DNA of 64,000 nt from Flectobacillus sp. BAB-3569 (GCF_002270355.1 NZ_NJFZ01000005.1:186001-250000), one strand, 5' to 3'. Positions 18,558 through 28,648 are shown, counted from the first letter of the stretch. Translations and numbers: made by a program. Notes: generated by a model not told the origin, from the sequence alone.

Positions 18558-18694
18558 CAAAAGAACTTAGTAAATCAGCAATTACCCTTGTAGATTTAAC
18601 TTTACTGAATAGATAATAATACCTTGCTGAGGCTCAAAAAATTAAACACGATATAGAGCGATTGATGGCAAAGCTCGATAGATAAATAGAATCC

Positions 18695-19966
18695 ATGTTA
18701 CAAATTCAACAAATCAAGGAAAACAAAGAAGCCACTATTGCTGGCTTGAAAAAGAAGCATTTTAAAAATGCTGAAGAAGCCGTTGAACAAATCATCGCGT
18801 TGGATGATAAGCGTCGCGAAACCCAAAATGAGCTAGACTCCACTCTTGCTAAGTCAAATGCTTTGGCTAAAGAGATTGGTGGTTTGATGAAAGCTGGAAA
18901 AAAAGAGGAAGCTGAAGCTGCTAAAGCTGAAACTTCTACCTTGAAAGCTCGCTCTAAAGAGTTGGATGAGACGTTAAAATCTATCGAATCTGAGCTTTAT
19001 GAGGTACAGGTAACTTTGCCAAACTTGCCACATAGCAGTGTTCCAGAGGGTAAAACTCCAGAAGAAAATGAGGTAATTCTCGAAAATGGCTCTATCCCAA
19101 CACTTGCTGAAGATGCTTTGGCTCACTGGGACTTGATTAAGAAATACGATATTATTGACTTTGAATTAGGAAATAAAATCACAGGGGCTGGTTTTCCAGT
19201 GTATAAAGGAAAAGGTGCTCGTATCCAACGTGCGTTGATTAACTTTTTCTTGGACGAAGCTATTGCTGCGGGTTATGCCGAAGTACAACCTCCTATCTTG
19301 ATTAACAAGGATTCTGGCTTTGGTACGGGTCAATTACCTGATAAAGATGGACAAATGTATCATGCAACTGTAGATGATTTGTATTTGATTCCAACGGCTG
19401 AGGTACCTATTACCAACTTATATCGTGATGTGATTTTGCAGGAAGGAGAATTGCCTGTTAAAAACGCAGGTTATACACCATGTTTCCGTCGTGAGGCGGG
19501 TTCTTGGGGTGCTCATGTGCGTGGACTAAACCGTTTGCACCAATTTGATAAAGTAGAAATCGTACGTATCGAAAAGCCTGAAAATTCTTATGCGGCTTTG
19601 GAAGAAATGTCATTGCACGTACAAGGTTTGTTACAAAAGTTAGAATTGCCATACCGTGTGCTTCGTCTTTGTGGTGGCGATATGAGTTTTACTTCTGCAT
19701 TGACTTACGATATGGAAGTATTTTCTGGAGCACAAAAACGTTGGTTAGAAGTAAGTTCTGTATCAAACTTCGAAACATATCAAGCTAACCGTTTGAAACT
19801 TCGTATGAAAACTGAAGGAAAGTCTCAGTTGTTGCATACGCTTAATGGTTCGGCATTGGCTTTACCACGTATCTTGGCAGCTATTCTCGAAAATAACCAA
19901 ACACCAGAAGGTATTCGTATTCCAAAAGCATTGGTACCATACTGTGGATTTGAAATGATTGCGTAG
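18695..19966 (+). CDS. serS: Seryl-tRNA synthetase
   Basis: 423 residues, the standard length. An N-terminal coiled-coil tRNA-binding arm (about residues 1-105, heptads rich in Lys, Glu and Ala) precedes a class II catalytic core. Motif 2 is visible as CFRREAGSWGAHVRGL and motif 3 as LNGSALALPRILAAILE. It charges tRNA-Ser (and tRNA-Sec) with serine. It is monocistronic, convergent with hpt, and preceded by its own promoter element. Confidence 0.97.
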   Translation: MLQIQQIKENKEATIAGLKKKHFKNAEEAVEQIIALDDKRRETQNELDSTLAKSNALAKEIGGLMKAGKKEEAEAAKAETSTLKARSKELDETLKSIESELYEVQVTLPNLPHSSVPEGKTPEENEVILENGSIPTLAEDALAHWDLIKKYDIIDFELGNKITGAGFPVYKGKGARIQRALINFFLDEAIAAGYAEVQPPILINKDSGFGTGQLPDKDGQMYHATVDDLYLIPTAEVPITNLYRDVILQEGELPVKNAGYTPCFRREAGSWGAHVRGLNRLHQFDKVEIVRIEKPENSYAALEEMSLHVQGLLQKLELPYRVLRLCGGDMSFTSALTYDMEVFSGAQKRWLEVSSVSNFETYQANRLKLRMKTEGKSQLLHTLNGSALALPRILAAILENNQTPEGIRIPKALVPYCGFEMIA

Positions 19967-19972
19967 GTAATG

Positions 19973-20091
19973 GTGAATTGTGAATTAGTGAATTGTGAAT
20001 ATTTTTATTTGAATTTTACACATAGAGACTAATAATTTGTGTCTCTCATGCTAAAACACAAATTTTATAAAATCACTAATTCACAATTCAC
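19973..20091. repeat. Large inverted repeat between serS and hpt (bidirectional terminator candidate)
   Basis: A perfect 19-bp inverted repeat lies at 19973-19991 and 20073-20091 (outer word gtgaattgtgaattagtga). Smaller nested hairpins lie inside (agagac/gtctct at 20024-20046, and aatttgtgt/acacaaatt). It separates convergent genes, so it probably ends transcription from both sides. The short words are related to intergenic copies near 52385 and 62340. Confidence 0.75.
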
Positions 20092-20131
20092 AACCCACTA
20101 AATATCTGTGGAAAATTACCTGATAAGCTTA

Positions 20132-20674
20132 TTAGGCTTCATGTAAAACGTACAAATCTGGTAAATTTCTTCCTAAACCATCGTAGTCTAGTCCGTAACC
20201 TAATACAAAACGATTTTCAAGTTCAAAACCTAAATATGCTATGTCAATCGGAGTTTTGAGGGCTTCTGGTTTTTGGAATAGCGAAGCAACTTTTAGAGAT
20301 TTTGGGTTTTTACCTAATAATTGTTCCTGAATTTTGGCCATTGTAAGGCCCGTATCAATAATATCTTCAAGGATAATGACATCTCGGTCGGTGATATCCT
20401 CTTTTAAGCCTAATACTTCTGTTATTTTTCCTGTCGAAGTGGTCGAGTGATAAGATGAAACACGCAAGAAGGTGATTTCACAATCAATAGATACGGACTT
20501 CATGAGTTCGGCAGCAAATAAAAAAGAGCCATTCAAAATCGCTAAGAAAATCGGACATTTGCCTTCATAATCTTTGCTGATTTCTTGTGCCATTTGGCGT
20601 ATTTTATCCTCAATGATTTCTTGCTTAATAAAAATTTCGAACTGCTTGTCGTGAAGTTGGATGATTGGTTTCAT
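20132..20674 (-). CDS. hpt: Hypoxanthine phosphoribosyltransferase
   Basis: 180 residues. The PRPP-binding loop reads VIILEDIIDTGLTM with the acidic pair at residues 103-104. The conserved ILNGSFLFAAEL segment is near residue 46, and the base-contacting GYGLDYDGLGRNLP segment is near the C-terminus. It salvages hypoxanthine (and guanine) to nucleotides in the cytoplasm. It is monocistronic and convergent with serS. Confidence 0.95.
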   Translation of the reverse strand: MKPIIQLHDKQFEIFIKQEIIEDKIRQMAQEISKDYEGKCPIFLAILNGSFLFAAELMKSVSIDCEITFLRVSSYHSTTSTGKITEVLGLKEDITDRDVIILEDIIDTGLTMAKIQEQLLGKNPKSLKVASLFQKPEALKTPIDIAYLGFELENRFVLGYGLDYDGLGRNLPDLYVLHEA

Positions 20675-20909
20675 CAGATTGGTCTCGTTATAATAGAATA
20701 AATCAAAAAGTGAAATTACTGTCTATCAGGCAATATTCAAGATTTTGAAGAAATTTTTTAATTAGTTTTTAATATTTCAAATAAGATTTACGTTAACTAC
20801 TTGAGTAGCTTGCAAGCCTCCCACTGATTGTTGTATGCCTAAGGAAGGTTAATTCTAATATTCACCGACTTATTGTGAATAACAGGACGATATATCTTCA
20901 AAAGAGTGA

Positions 20910-20917
20910 TAATTTTG
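20910..20917 (+). promoter_or_regulatory. TAATTTTG -7 element of the secreted TPR gene
   Basis: Matches TAnnTTTG and lies about 47 bp before the ATG at 20964. The rest of 20675-20909 between the divergent genes shows no other feature. Confidence 0.5.
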
Positions 20918-20963
20918 AATCCGAAAAATAAACCAACTCAATCAACCAAGCCAAGTGAATACG

Positions 20964-22175
20964 ATGAAGTCCCTAATTGCTTTTTTGTGTAGTGTATTAT
21001 TGGTCATCAATACGAGCCAAGCTCAATGGTGGAAAGATACCGAAAAAGCCGAACAAGAGCGTTCGAAAGGAATGCTTTTGCTGACTACAGAGGTGCAGAT
21101 TGAGGCTACCACGGCCATCAATCACATGTATAATTTTAAATTTTACGAAGCAGAAAGAGAATTTAATTATTTGAAAATCAAACACCCTAATCATCCCCTA
21201 CCTGATTTTTTGTTGGGCTTGATGGAATGGTGGAAAATTGTGCCTAACACCGACAACGTAATTTACGACGAAAAGTGTTTGGAATATATGGACGAAAGTA
21301 TCAGAAAAGCAGAAGTGATTTGGGATGATACCGAAAACCCCGAAGCTGCCTTCTTTATGGCAGCAGCGTATGCTTTTAAAGGTCGTTTGCATTCAGAGCG
21401 TAAACATTGGACAAAGGCAACTTTGGCGGCCAAAAATGCCTTAAAATATCTAGATAAATCAAGGAGCTTCTCTGACTTTAGCCCAGAATTGATGTTTGGC
21501 GATGGTTTGTATAATTATTACTTCCAATATGTCAAAGATAATTACCCTTTGCTTCGCCCTGTACTTTGGTTATTTCCAAAAGGCGATAAGCCAAAAGGTA
21601 TTGGTCAGCTAGAAAAAGTAAGCTATAATGCCTTTTATACTCGTACTGAAGCGCGTTACTTCTTACTTCAGATTTATGGCATGGAAAATATGAATGAAAA
21701 GGCTTATGAGTTGTCGAAATACACGCATGAGACCTATCCCGATAATCCATTTTTTCACCGTTTTCATGCTCGGTCGGCATTTGTAGCAGGACGCGTGACG
21801 GAGGCCGAAAAAGAAGCAAAAGGTATTTTACAAAAAATCGAGGAGCACTACCCTGGCTATGAAGGTGTAAGCGGACGCTATGCAAGCTATATTTTAGGCT
21901 ATTATGCCTTCAATTATAACCGTGATTATGCGGAAGCAAAGAAATATTACCAAAAAACCATCGATTTTGCTACTTTAACCAATTCTACAAAATCTGGGTA
22001 TTATCTTTCGTCGAAACTGACTTTAGGTAAAATTGCTTCTATGGAAAAAGATTATGACAAGGCGATTGATTATTTCAAGGAAGTATTGGACGATTCCGAA
22101 CGTAAATCTAGCCAGCATGACGAAGCTAAAAAGTTGTTGTCAGAAACCAAAAAATTACGTCGTAAGAGTAGATAA
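20964..22175 (+). CDS. Secreted TPR-like protein of unknown function
   Basis: About 403 residues from the ATG at 20964; a GTG at 20955 would add three. The signal peptide (MKSLIAFLCSVLLVINTSQA) is clear. The mature protein is rich in Trp, Tyr and Phe. TPR-like helical repeats are visible especially near the C-terminus (DYDKAIDYFKEVLDD) and at about residues 240-340. I recognise no enzyme motif. It may be an outer-membrane or periplasmic scaffold. It stands alone between a promoter element and a strong terminator. Confidence 0.75.
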   Translation: MKSLIAFLCSVLLVINTSQAQWWKDTEKAEQERSKGMLLLTTEVQIEATTAINHMYNFKFYEAEREFNYLKIKHPNHPLPDFLLGLMEWWKIVPNTDNVIYDEKCLEYMDESIRKAEVIWDDTENPEAAFFMAAAYAFKGRLHSERKHWTKATLAAKNALKYLDKSRSFSDFSPELMFGDGLYNYYFQYVKDNYPLLRPVLWLFPKGDKPKGIGQLEKVSYNAFYTRTEARYFLLQIYGMENMNEKAYELSKYTHETYPDNPFFHRFHARSAFVAGRVTEAEKEAKGILQKIEEHYPGYEGVSGRYASYILGYYAFNYNRDYAEAKKYYQKTIDFATLTNSTKSGYYLSSKLTLGKIASMEKDYDKAIDYFKEVLDDSERKSSQHDEAKKLLSETKKLRRKSR

Positions 22176-22206
22176 ACATTGCGTATAACTTAAGAAGGTG
22201 AGTACC

Positions 22207-22250
22207 CAAATTCCTGTAAAAGAATTTCTTTTACAGGAATTTGTTTTTTG
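22207..22250 (+). terminator. Intrinsic terminator after the secreted TPR gene
   Basis: A stem of about 18 bp with almost no loop (caaattcctgtaaaagaa paired to its complement) ends in six T residues. The rest of the 478-bp space 22176-22653 shows no other feature I can support. Confidence 0.9.
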
Positions 22251-22653
22251 TGGCAATGGTGACTGATTTTTTAGAATACAAAAAAATATTTCCATAAACT
22301 CAAATTAGTGCTATAAATCGTGCTATTTAATTGATTTTATTTATATTTACTATTCAGACAAATTCAGAATTTAATCATTTTGAGTTTAATACACTGCTTT
22401 TGAAAGCTTTCTAAATGTTAATAAAAGAATTACATGGCTGTCAATAGTCATTTGAAATACCAACAAACCTAATAGCCAAAATTTTCATCAACTGCCCAAA
22501 GTTTAAAGATTGATTGTAGCTATTCGCCTCCGAATCTACTAAAATGAGTTTGATAGGTTTCGTCTTCCTTACTGAGAGCCAATCAGCTTAAAGTTTATAA
22601 CATTAACAGATGTCTTTGAGAGTCCTCAAGGACTTAAACAACTTGTAAATCGT

Positions 22654-25608
22654 ATGAAAGTTTCTACAACACAGCCTTTTCAAATTATCTATACGATACT
22701 GAGTCATGAGTATCTTGGATATTTATTTGAGGCTTTTGTAGTACAATTGGACGCCAAAGGCGAACTTACTTTACTGAATCAAAATATATCTACTAAAAAT
22801 ATCCGTGAATTTTGCGAAGGTCTTACCGAATATCAGCCTGATGAAAATGACTTTAAGTTGGTCAAACTTATCGACTCGATTCAGCAGGATGCTATCTTCA
22901 AAAAATTTGGAGGAACCAAAAAGCGGACTATTGTAGATTTTTTCCTAAAAACGTATGACGTCCAAAAAGGAGATAAAGCACTTCAAGAGTTAATTACCGA
23001 TTATAATGAGCGTGTCAAAGCCGAAATCATGCCTTTGTTGCTCAATAAGCAGCTTTTCATTATGGGAAGTGATGGTAATCCTGTGTGGCAAAAAGTGGAA
23101 GTACTGCCAGAAAAGGCAACAGTTTTATTTCATTTTATGCGCAATGTGGACAATACACACTATTTTCCAACGATTAAATATGCAGGACAGAAAGTAGATT
23201 TTCAGTACAAAAATGCCTTTATCGTTTGCGAAGAGCCTGCGTGGATGATTTTGGAAAACAGATTATACCATTTTGAAAAAGACGTGGATGGCAAAAAGCT
23301 ACGTCCTTTTCTCAACAAAAAGTTCATTGTTATTCCGAAAAGTATTGAAGAGGATTACTATCGAAAATTCGTAACATCAATCATTACGATGTTTGATGTA
23401 TATGCAAAAGGATTTGAGATTCATTCCGAAAACTATCGTTGTGTGCCTGTGTTGAGTATTTCAGAACAAAAAACGAAAAGTCAACTGGTGCTTGTGGATA
23501 GCGATTCAAGTGCGACAGAAGAAGATACTGGCGAAACACAAGTTGTTTTGAGTCTAGCTTTTCAGTACGGAAAATATACCTTTCGATTCGATAGTTTCTC
23601 GGCATCGTCCAATGTAAGTATGGAAAAAAAGGGTGATGATTATATTTTCCATAAAGTAAAAAGAGATTTGCCCCTCGAGAAAGAGAAGCTAAAAGTGTTA
23701 CAAAATTTGGACATGAGCCTCAAGAATGGCAAAATACTTTTACCCAAAACTGAGGCTTTTTCTTGGTTACAAGCGAGTTATCCACAGCTAATCGAAGCGG
23801 GTTTTGAAATCTCTCAACAGGTAGAATCCGACGGAAAGAAATACTTTTTGGGTTATTCTAAAATCGAAGTTACTATCACTGAAGGCAACGACTGGTTTGA
23901 TATTCATACTTTGGTAAAATTTGGAGATTTTGAAATACCATTCTTAAAACTCCGTAATTTGATTCTTCAGCGAAAGAAAGAATTTGCTTTACCCAATGGC
24001 GAAATTGCGGTCATTCCTGAAGTTTGGTTTACGCAATATTCAGAGCTATTTGCATTTGTTGAGCATCATCACAATGATGGTTTTATCCTGAAAAAGCATC
24101 ATTTGTCTTTGGTGCAAGATATGGAACGTGATTCGCTGGCGACAACAATCATGAGTCGAAAACTGCAAAAGCTACGTGATTTTGAAGAAATTCAAGAATA
24201 TTCAGTTCCAAAGGGTTTTGCAGGAAATCTTCGCCCCTACCAAAAAGCGGGTTATGATTGGATGCGTTTTTTAAATGATTACAACTTTGGTGGTTGCTTG
24301 GCGGATGATATGGGTTTGGGGAAAACCGTTCAAACTTTAGCACTTTTACAATCTCAAAAAGAAAGTGGTGTCGCCAGTCCATCGTTGTTAGTCATGCCTA
24401 CTTCTCTGATTTATAACTGGGAGGCAGAAGCACGCAAATTTGCCCCAGAACTCAAAGTTTTGACCTATACAGGAACATATCGCGATAAAAATATTGAGCA
24501 ATTTGACAATTATGACGTGATTTTAACTTCGTATGGCATCGTACGGATTGATATAGATATACTCAAAAATTATCGTTTTCATTATGCTATTTTAGATGAA
24601 TCTCAGTCTATCAAAAACCCTTCATCGTTTATTACCAAAGCTGTCATGCAGTTGAATACTCGACACAGGTTGGTGTTGACTGGTACACCACTCGAAAATA
24701 GTACCATGGATTTGTGGTCACAAATGACCTTTGTAAACCCTGGATTGTTGGGTACACAACATTTTTTCAAAAATGAATTTCAAATTCCAATTGAAAAGAA
24801 AAGCGATGAACTCAAGATACAGCGCCTTTATTCGATTATCAAACCCTTTATGCTAAGAAGGCATAAATCGCAAGTGGCTACCGAACTACCACCCAAAATC
24901 GAAAGTATCCATTATGCAAAAATGACAGAATTACAGGAAAAAGAATACGAAGAGGCAAAATCCTATTATCGTAATCTTATCTTGGAGCATATAGATACCG
25001 AAGGAATGGCAAAATCACAAATGGTAGTTTTGCAAGGTTTGACCAAACTTCGTCAAATAGCCAATCACCCACGTCTCATCGATCATGAGTACGATGGCGA
25101 TTCGGGCAAATTAGATGATGTATTAGAAAAACTCGAAACAGTCTTAGAGGAAGGACACAAAGTGTTAATATTTAGTCAATTTGTAAAACACTTGGATTTG
25201 TTTAGAGAGCGACTAGACAACGAAAAACGGCGCTATGCGTATTTGGATGGAAGTACCTATGATCGTCAAGCTCAGGTACAATTGTTTCAAGAAAATGATG
25301 ACGTAAAAATCTTCTTGATTTCTTTAAAAGCGGGCGGTTTGGGGCTCAACCTTACTGCGGCAGATTATGTGTTTATTTTGGACCCTTGGTGGAACCCAGC
25401 TATTGAAGCGCAAGCGGTAGATAGGGCTCACCGTATTGGGCAAGTAAAAACGGTATTTACTTATAAGTTTATTACCAAAAACTCAGTGGAAGAAAAGATT
25501 TTGTCATTACAACAAAATAAACAAAAACTCGCTTCGGAGCTTATTACGACTGAGGAACACTTTGTGAAATCGTTAAGTAAAGATGATGTAATAGCGTTGT
25601 TGGAATAA
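22654..25608 (+). CDS. SNF2-family DNA helicase/ATPase
   Basis: A 984-residue protein. An N-terminal region of about 500 residues without recognised catalytic motifs precedes a C-terminal SNF2 ATPase. The Walker A motif is DDMGLGKT (Lys557), motif II DESQ (residues 648-651), motif III LTGTPLEN, and the helicase C lobe carries ILDPWWNP and QAVDRAHRIGQ. SNF2 proteins use ATP to translocate on duplex DNA and remodel bound proteins; in bacteria relatives include HepA/RapA and restriction or repair-linked proteins. No partner methylase or nuclease is adjacent, so a stand-alone repair/transcription role is as likely as defence. Its stop lies 10 bp from the convergent BatA stop; a 7-bp hairpin (aagatta/taatctt, 25607-25626) spans both. 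Confidence 0.9.
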   Translation: MKVSTTQPFQIIYTILSHEYLGYLFEAFVVQLDAKGELTLLNQNISTKNIREFCEGLTEYQPDENDFKLVKLIDSIQQDAIFKKFGGTKKRTIVDFFLKTYDVQKGDKALQELITDYNERVKAEIMPLLLNKQLFIMGSDGNPVWQKVEVLPEKATVLFHFMRNVDNTHYFPTIKYAGQKVDFQYKNAFIVCEEPAWMILENRLYHFEKDVDGKKLRPFLNKKFIVIPKSIEEDYYRKFVTSIITMFDVYAKGFEIHSENYRCVPVLSISEQKTKSQLVLVDSDSSATEEDTGETQVVLSLAFQYGKYTFRFDSFSASSNVSMEKKGDDYIFHKVKRDLPLEKEKLKVLQNLDMSLKNGKILLPKTEAFSWLQASYPQLIEAGFEISQQVESDGKKYFLGYSKIEVTITEGNDWFDIHTLVKFGDFEIPFLKLRNLILQRKKEFALPNGEIAVIPEVWFTQYSELFAFVEHHHNDGFILKKHHLSLVQDMERDSLATTIMSRKLQKLRDFEEIQEYSVPKGFAGNLRPYQKAGYDWMRFLNDYNFGGCLADDMGLGKTVQTLALLQSQKESGVASPSLLVMPTSLIYNWEAEARKFAPELKVLTYTGTYRDKNIEQFDNYDVILTSYGIVRIDIDILKNYRFHYAILDESQSIKNPSSFITKAVMQLNTRHRLVLTGTPLENSTMDLWSQMTFVNPGLLGTQHFFKNEFQIPIEKKSDELKIQRLYSIIKPFMLRRHKSQVATELPPKIESIHYAKMTELQEKEYEEAKSYYRNLILEHIDTEGMAKSQMVVLQGLTKLRQIANHPRLIDHEYDGDSGKLDDVLEKLETVLEEGHKVLIFSQFVKHLDLFRERLDNEKRRYAYLDGSTYDRQAQVQLFQENDDVKIFLISLKAGGLGLNLTAADYVFILDPWWNPAIEAQAVDRAHRIGQVKTVFTYKFITKNSVEEKILSLQQNKQKLASELITTEEHFVKSLSKDDVIALLE

Positions 25609-25618
25609 GATTAGGGCC

Positions 25619-26611
25619 TTAATCTTCCAAAATATTACCCATAAAAGTGTTTTTACACGCAAAAGAGAGCAATAATAACATAATTGCCCAACGAAGATAA
25701 TTATGGTAGAAATCACGTAGATTCTTATATCGATTCTGCTTGATTTCTACTTTTTCTAAACGATTGATTTCTTTAAAAATATTCTCCAAAGAACGCGCAT
25801 CGGTCGCTCGGAAAAATTTACCATTACCAATCGAAGCAATATTCCTGAGAGCACTTTCATCTACTTTTTCAGTATTAATTTTATTAGATCCTACAGCAAT
25901 GGTGTATAGCTTCATGCCAAATGCACGTGCCATTTGTGCCGAAAGTGCAGGGTCGAGATTGCCCGAAGTGTTGTCGCCATCCGAAAGCAAAATAATCACT
26001 TTTGATTTGGAGGTAATTTCGCGCATTCGGTTGATACACATCCCTAAGGCATTGCCTAGTGCGGTGCCAGAGGTGGCAATCAATGAAGGATGAATTTCAT
26101 CGATATAATCTTTGAGCATATCGTAATCATTGGTCAGTGGGCAGAGCGAAAAAGGCTCTCCTGCAAAAATGACCATCCCAATTCGGTCCTGAAAACGCCC
26201 TTCGATAAACTTTTTGGCAACTTTTTTGGCAACCACCAATCTACTAGGAGGAATATCAGTAGCCTCCATGGAAGCAGAAATATCCAATGCCAACATGATG
26301 TCGATACCTTCCGAAACTTCTTCCTGCGTAGAAATAGCCCTTTGAGGACGAGCTAGGGCTACTAAAATTAACATAATACTCAAAACAAGTAATAACCCAG
26401 GCACAAACCGTAAGGCACTTATCCAGCTAGAGCGAAATTGCTGTGCAGGGAATGCTACGTTGAGTTTTTGGACATTGTTGCCAACAATCCAGTTACGAAT
26501 TATAAACAAAAAAGGTATGGCAGGGATACAATACAGATAAAACGGTTGTGCCCATTCAAAGGATGAAAGGGTTTGAATACTAAACCAATATTTTGAATAC
26601 CAAGCCTCCAT
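25619..26611 (-). CDS. VWA domain protein, BatA-like
   Basis: A 330-residue membrane protein with two N-terminal hydrophobic segments (about residues 22-39 and 70-88), a von Willebrand A domain (about 100-290), and a C-terminal transmembrane helix. The metal-ion site DxSxS reads DISAS (Asp110, Ser112, Ser114), with a further Thr/Asp ligand set in GTALG and LSDGDN. BatA-type proteins work with MoxR ATPases in envelope stress or aerotolerance in Bacteroidota. It is last in a three-gene minus-strand cluster. Confidence 0.85.
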   Translation of the reverse strand: MEAWYSKYWFSIQTLSSFEWAQPFYLYCIPAIPFLFIIRNWIVGNNVQKLNVAFPAQQFRSSWISALRFVPGLLLVLSIMLILVALARPQRAISTQEEVSEGIDIMLALDISASMEATDIPPSRLVVAKKVAKKFIEGRFQDRIGMVIFAGEPFSLCPLTNDYDMLKDYIDEIHPSLIATSGTALGNALGMCINRMREITSKSKVIILLSDGDNTSGNLDPALSAQMARAFGMKLYTIAVGSNKINTEKVDESALRNIASIGNGKFFRATDARSLENIFKEINRLEKVEIKQNRYKNLRDFYHNYLRWAIMLLLLSFACKNTFMGNILED

Positions 26612-26664
26612 GTGCTACTAATTGCTGAGAAATGAATGTCGAATTGAAAGAAATCAAGCCAACA

Positions 26665-27594
26665 TTAAACTGGACTATCGATAAGGTCTTGGCGATGCTC
26701 GCGGTAAAGACCTTCGGCTAGTTCTTGTAAAATGGCTAATGATGAAACTGTTTTTTTGGAAAAGTTACCTCCATAAATTGTTGCGTCAATTTCTCGAAGA
26801 GCTTCTGGCAAACGAGCATCTTTGATATTATCAAGAATTTCCTTGGTCGTAAATGTGGTAAAGGGCTTTTCTTCGAGACGTTCGATGTATTTTTTCCAAA
26901 GTACTAGTGCTTTTTCTACGTTTTCTAACCTTCGATTGAGTTCATTGGTGTCCTTGCTAAGTCGCTGAAAAACACGCTGGTACTCGTCGAATCTTCTGCG
27001 AAATTGGAAAAGCTTAATTTGCCGTTTGATGGGTTTCCCAAACAACCAAAAAATAATCATACCAAATGCTCCCAAGCCCATAAAAACCATAATTGTTAAA
27101 GGGTAATTGGCTTGTTGCGTCAAATGAATCGGCTGAGTATCCATTTTGAGGCGTAAGGTATCTATTTGGGCTTTGGTTGGAATCATGGATTGAAAGTAAA
27201 CCGAATCTTCCAGTGGCATTACCTTGGTACAGTCGCTAGTAGTGCGGATATAAACAGGTAATTGAAGTTTTTGAACAGGTTTTACTTCAAAAGAAATCAA
27301 GGTATAAATTACACTGTCGAGACTAATGCCTTTTTGAGTAACAGTTGGAGTATATTCTCTCTTGACTAGCTCGAATGGCGCAAAGTTGTAGGTAGAATCA
27401 GGAAAGAAAACATCAAATTTTTCTGGATGCTTAAAGCTTAAAACATATTTGACAGGAATACCAATGCCAATACTATCCTCTATAAATTTACCTTTTACCT
27501 GCGTCCAAGCTGATGTATGAGCTAAAAACAAAGCCCATATCATACCAAATTGCTTGGCATAACGATAGATATTTGGAGAGGATAATAGCTTCAT
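26665..27594 (-). CDS. Bat-cluster membrane protein (BatD-like, middle gene)
   Basis: A 309-residue protein with an N-terminal hydrophobic signal, a periplasmic beta-rich domain (about residues 33-165), one transmembrane helix at about 168-188, and a cytoplasmic helical tail predicted to be coiled (FRRRFDEYQRVFQRL). The order DUF58, this protein, BatA is the usual Bacteroidota arrangement, and the middle gene is often annotated hypothetical or BatD-like. I recognise no catalytic motif. It follows DUF58 by 11 bp and precedes BatA by 53 bp, so it is co-transcribed. Confidence 0.7.
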   Translation of the reverse strand: MKLLSSPNIYRYAKQFGMIWALFLAHTSAWTQVKGKFIEDSIGIGIPVKYVLSFKHPEKFDVFFPDSTYNFAPFELVKREYTPTVTQKGISLDSVIYTLISFEVKPVQKLQLPVYIRTTSDCTKVMPLEDSVYFQSMIPTKAQIDTLRLKMDTQPIHLTQQANYPLTIMVFMGLGAFGMIIFWLFGKPIKRQIKLFQFRRRFDEYQRVFQRLSKDTNELNRRLENVEKALVLWKKYIERLEEKPFTTFTTKEILDNIKDARLPEALREIDATIYGGNFSKKTVSSLAILQELAEGLYREHRQDLIDSPV

Positions 27595-27605
27595 AACAAT
27601 TTTGC

Positions 27606-28478
27606 CTACTTATTTTTTCTCACTTTAAATAACTTGATGAGCTTATTTACATAGTCTTCCGAGGCATCAATAGATAAATAATTGGCTTTATTTTGCTTAC
27701 AAAGTTGTTCTAGTGTTTTGGAGTTATCTTCAAAAAGGTTTTTCATCCGATTTCTAAACCAGCTAGAGGATGCATTGACCCATATGGTTTTTCTGCTTTC
27801 AGTATCAAAAACAGGAATAATGCCTAATCTCGGTAAATTAGTTTCACGCTGATCATACAAATGAATTACCACCAAATCATGTTTTCGAGCAAGTGCCTTA
27901 AGGTTTTCTTCGTAGCCAGTATCAATAAAGTCTGATACGATAAAAATAAGACTACGGCGCTTGAGAACTTCCAACCCAAACAAAATCATTTTCTTGAGGT
28001 TGGTTCCAGCAGACTCAGGTTTGAGCTTGAATAGCTCCAAAATCGTTCTGTAGCCATGTTTGAGCGTGTTGGCAGGTTTGATGTACTTTTCTTTTTGGTC
28101 CGAAAAACACAGCAATCCTACATGACTAGCTTCTTTGATGGCAGATAGTGTAAGAACGCCACAAATTTCCTTGGCGGTATCTAATTTTGAACGATCAGAA
28201 CGCCCTACATCTTGCGAAGCGCTCACGTCGACCATAAAGAAAACGGTTTGTTCTTTTTCTTCTTTGAAGATTTTGACAAAAGTTCCGTGCCCTTTAGCGG
28301 TGGTATTCCAGTCGATGAGGCGAACGTCGTCGCCATATTGATATAAACGTAAGTCGCTGAATTCTAGTCCAGAACCTTTAAACACAGAGTTGAAGTTACC
28401 TCGCATTTGGGAAGTAACCGCTTTGCGAATACGAATTTCAAATTTATGTAATTTCGCTAAAAAAGCCTGTGGGTTCAT
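27606..28478 (-). CDS. DUF58 domain protein (Bat cluster)
   Basis: A 290-residue soluble protein. The DUF58 signature reads GSGLEFSDLRLYQYGDDVRLIDWN (residues 35-58, visible as GSGLEF and DDVRLIDWN), followed by a VWA-like fold whose metal site is DVSAS. It lacks transmembrane segments. DUF58 proteins are partners of MoxR-type AAA+ ATPases. No moxR gene lies in this window; upstream is a divergent lipoprotein gene, so the ATPase must be encoded elsewhere or is absent. Confidence 0.85.
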   Translation of the reverse strand: MNPQAFLAKLHKFEIRIRKAVTSQMRGNFNSVFKGSGLEFSDLRLYQYGDDVRLIDWNTTAKGHGTFVKIFKEEKEQTVFFMVDVSASQDVGRSDRSKLDTAKEICGVLTLSAIKEASHVGLLCFSDQKEKYIKPANTLKHGYRTILELFKLKPESAGTNLKKMILFGLEVLKRRSLIFIVSDFIDTGYEENLKALARKHDLVVIHLYDQRETNLPRLGIIPVFDTESRKTIWVNASSSWFRNRMKNLFEDNSKTLEQLCKQNKANYLSIDASEDYVNKLIKLFKVRKNK

Positions 28479-28636
28479 AGCCTTCTGAGTAGATGAAATT
28501 ATTTCTGATTAAGTGAAATAACTCGAAATGCTGAAAGGAGTTCACACTTTTATAAAGTGAACCAAGTACTTGTAGATAAAAGTGTTAATAATTCCTAATT
28601 ATCCAAGAATTGCTTTAAAACTACCTAAAATCCCTG

Positions 28637-28644
28637 TAATTTTG
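28637..28644 (+). promoter_or_regulatory. TAATTTTG -7 element of the DUF4296 gene
   Basis: With TTTA 19 bp upstream it fits the phylum consensus. The GTG start at 28649 lies 4 bp beyond, implying a leaderless mRNA. Confidence 0.55.
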
Positions 28645-28648
28645 AAAT

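Noticed and set aside
18629-18684. Short open stretch of about 22 codons just before serS resembling a helical C-terminus
   Set aside because: It has no start codon and follows two stops; too short to support as a gene or remnant.
22654-25608. SNF2 helicase as part of a restriction or defence island
   Set aside because: No methyltransferase, nuclease or phage-defence partner adjoins it; neighbours are a secreted TPR gene and a Bat cluster.
26090-26356. Plus-strand frames opposite BatA
   Set aside because: Antisense to a clearly conserved VWA gene; no conserved features.
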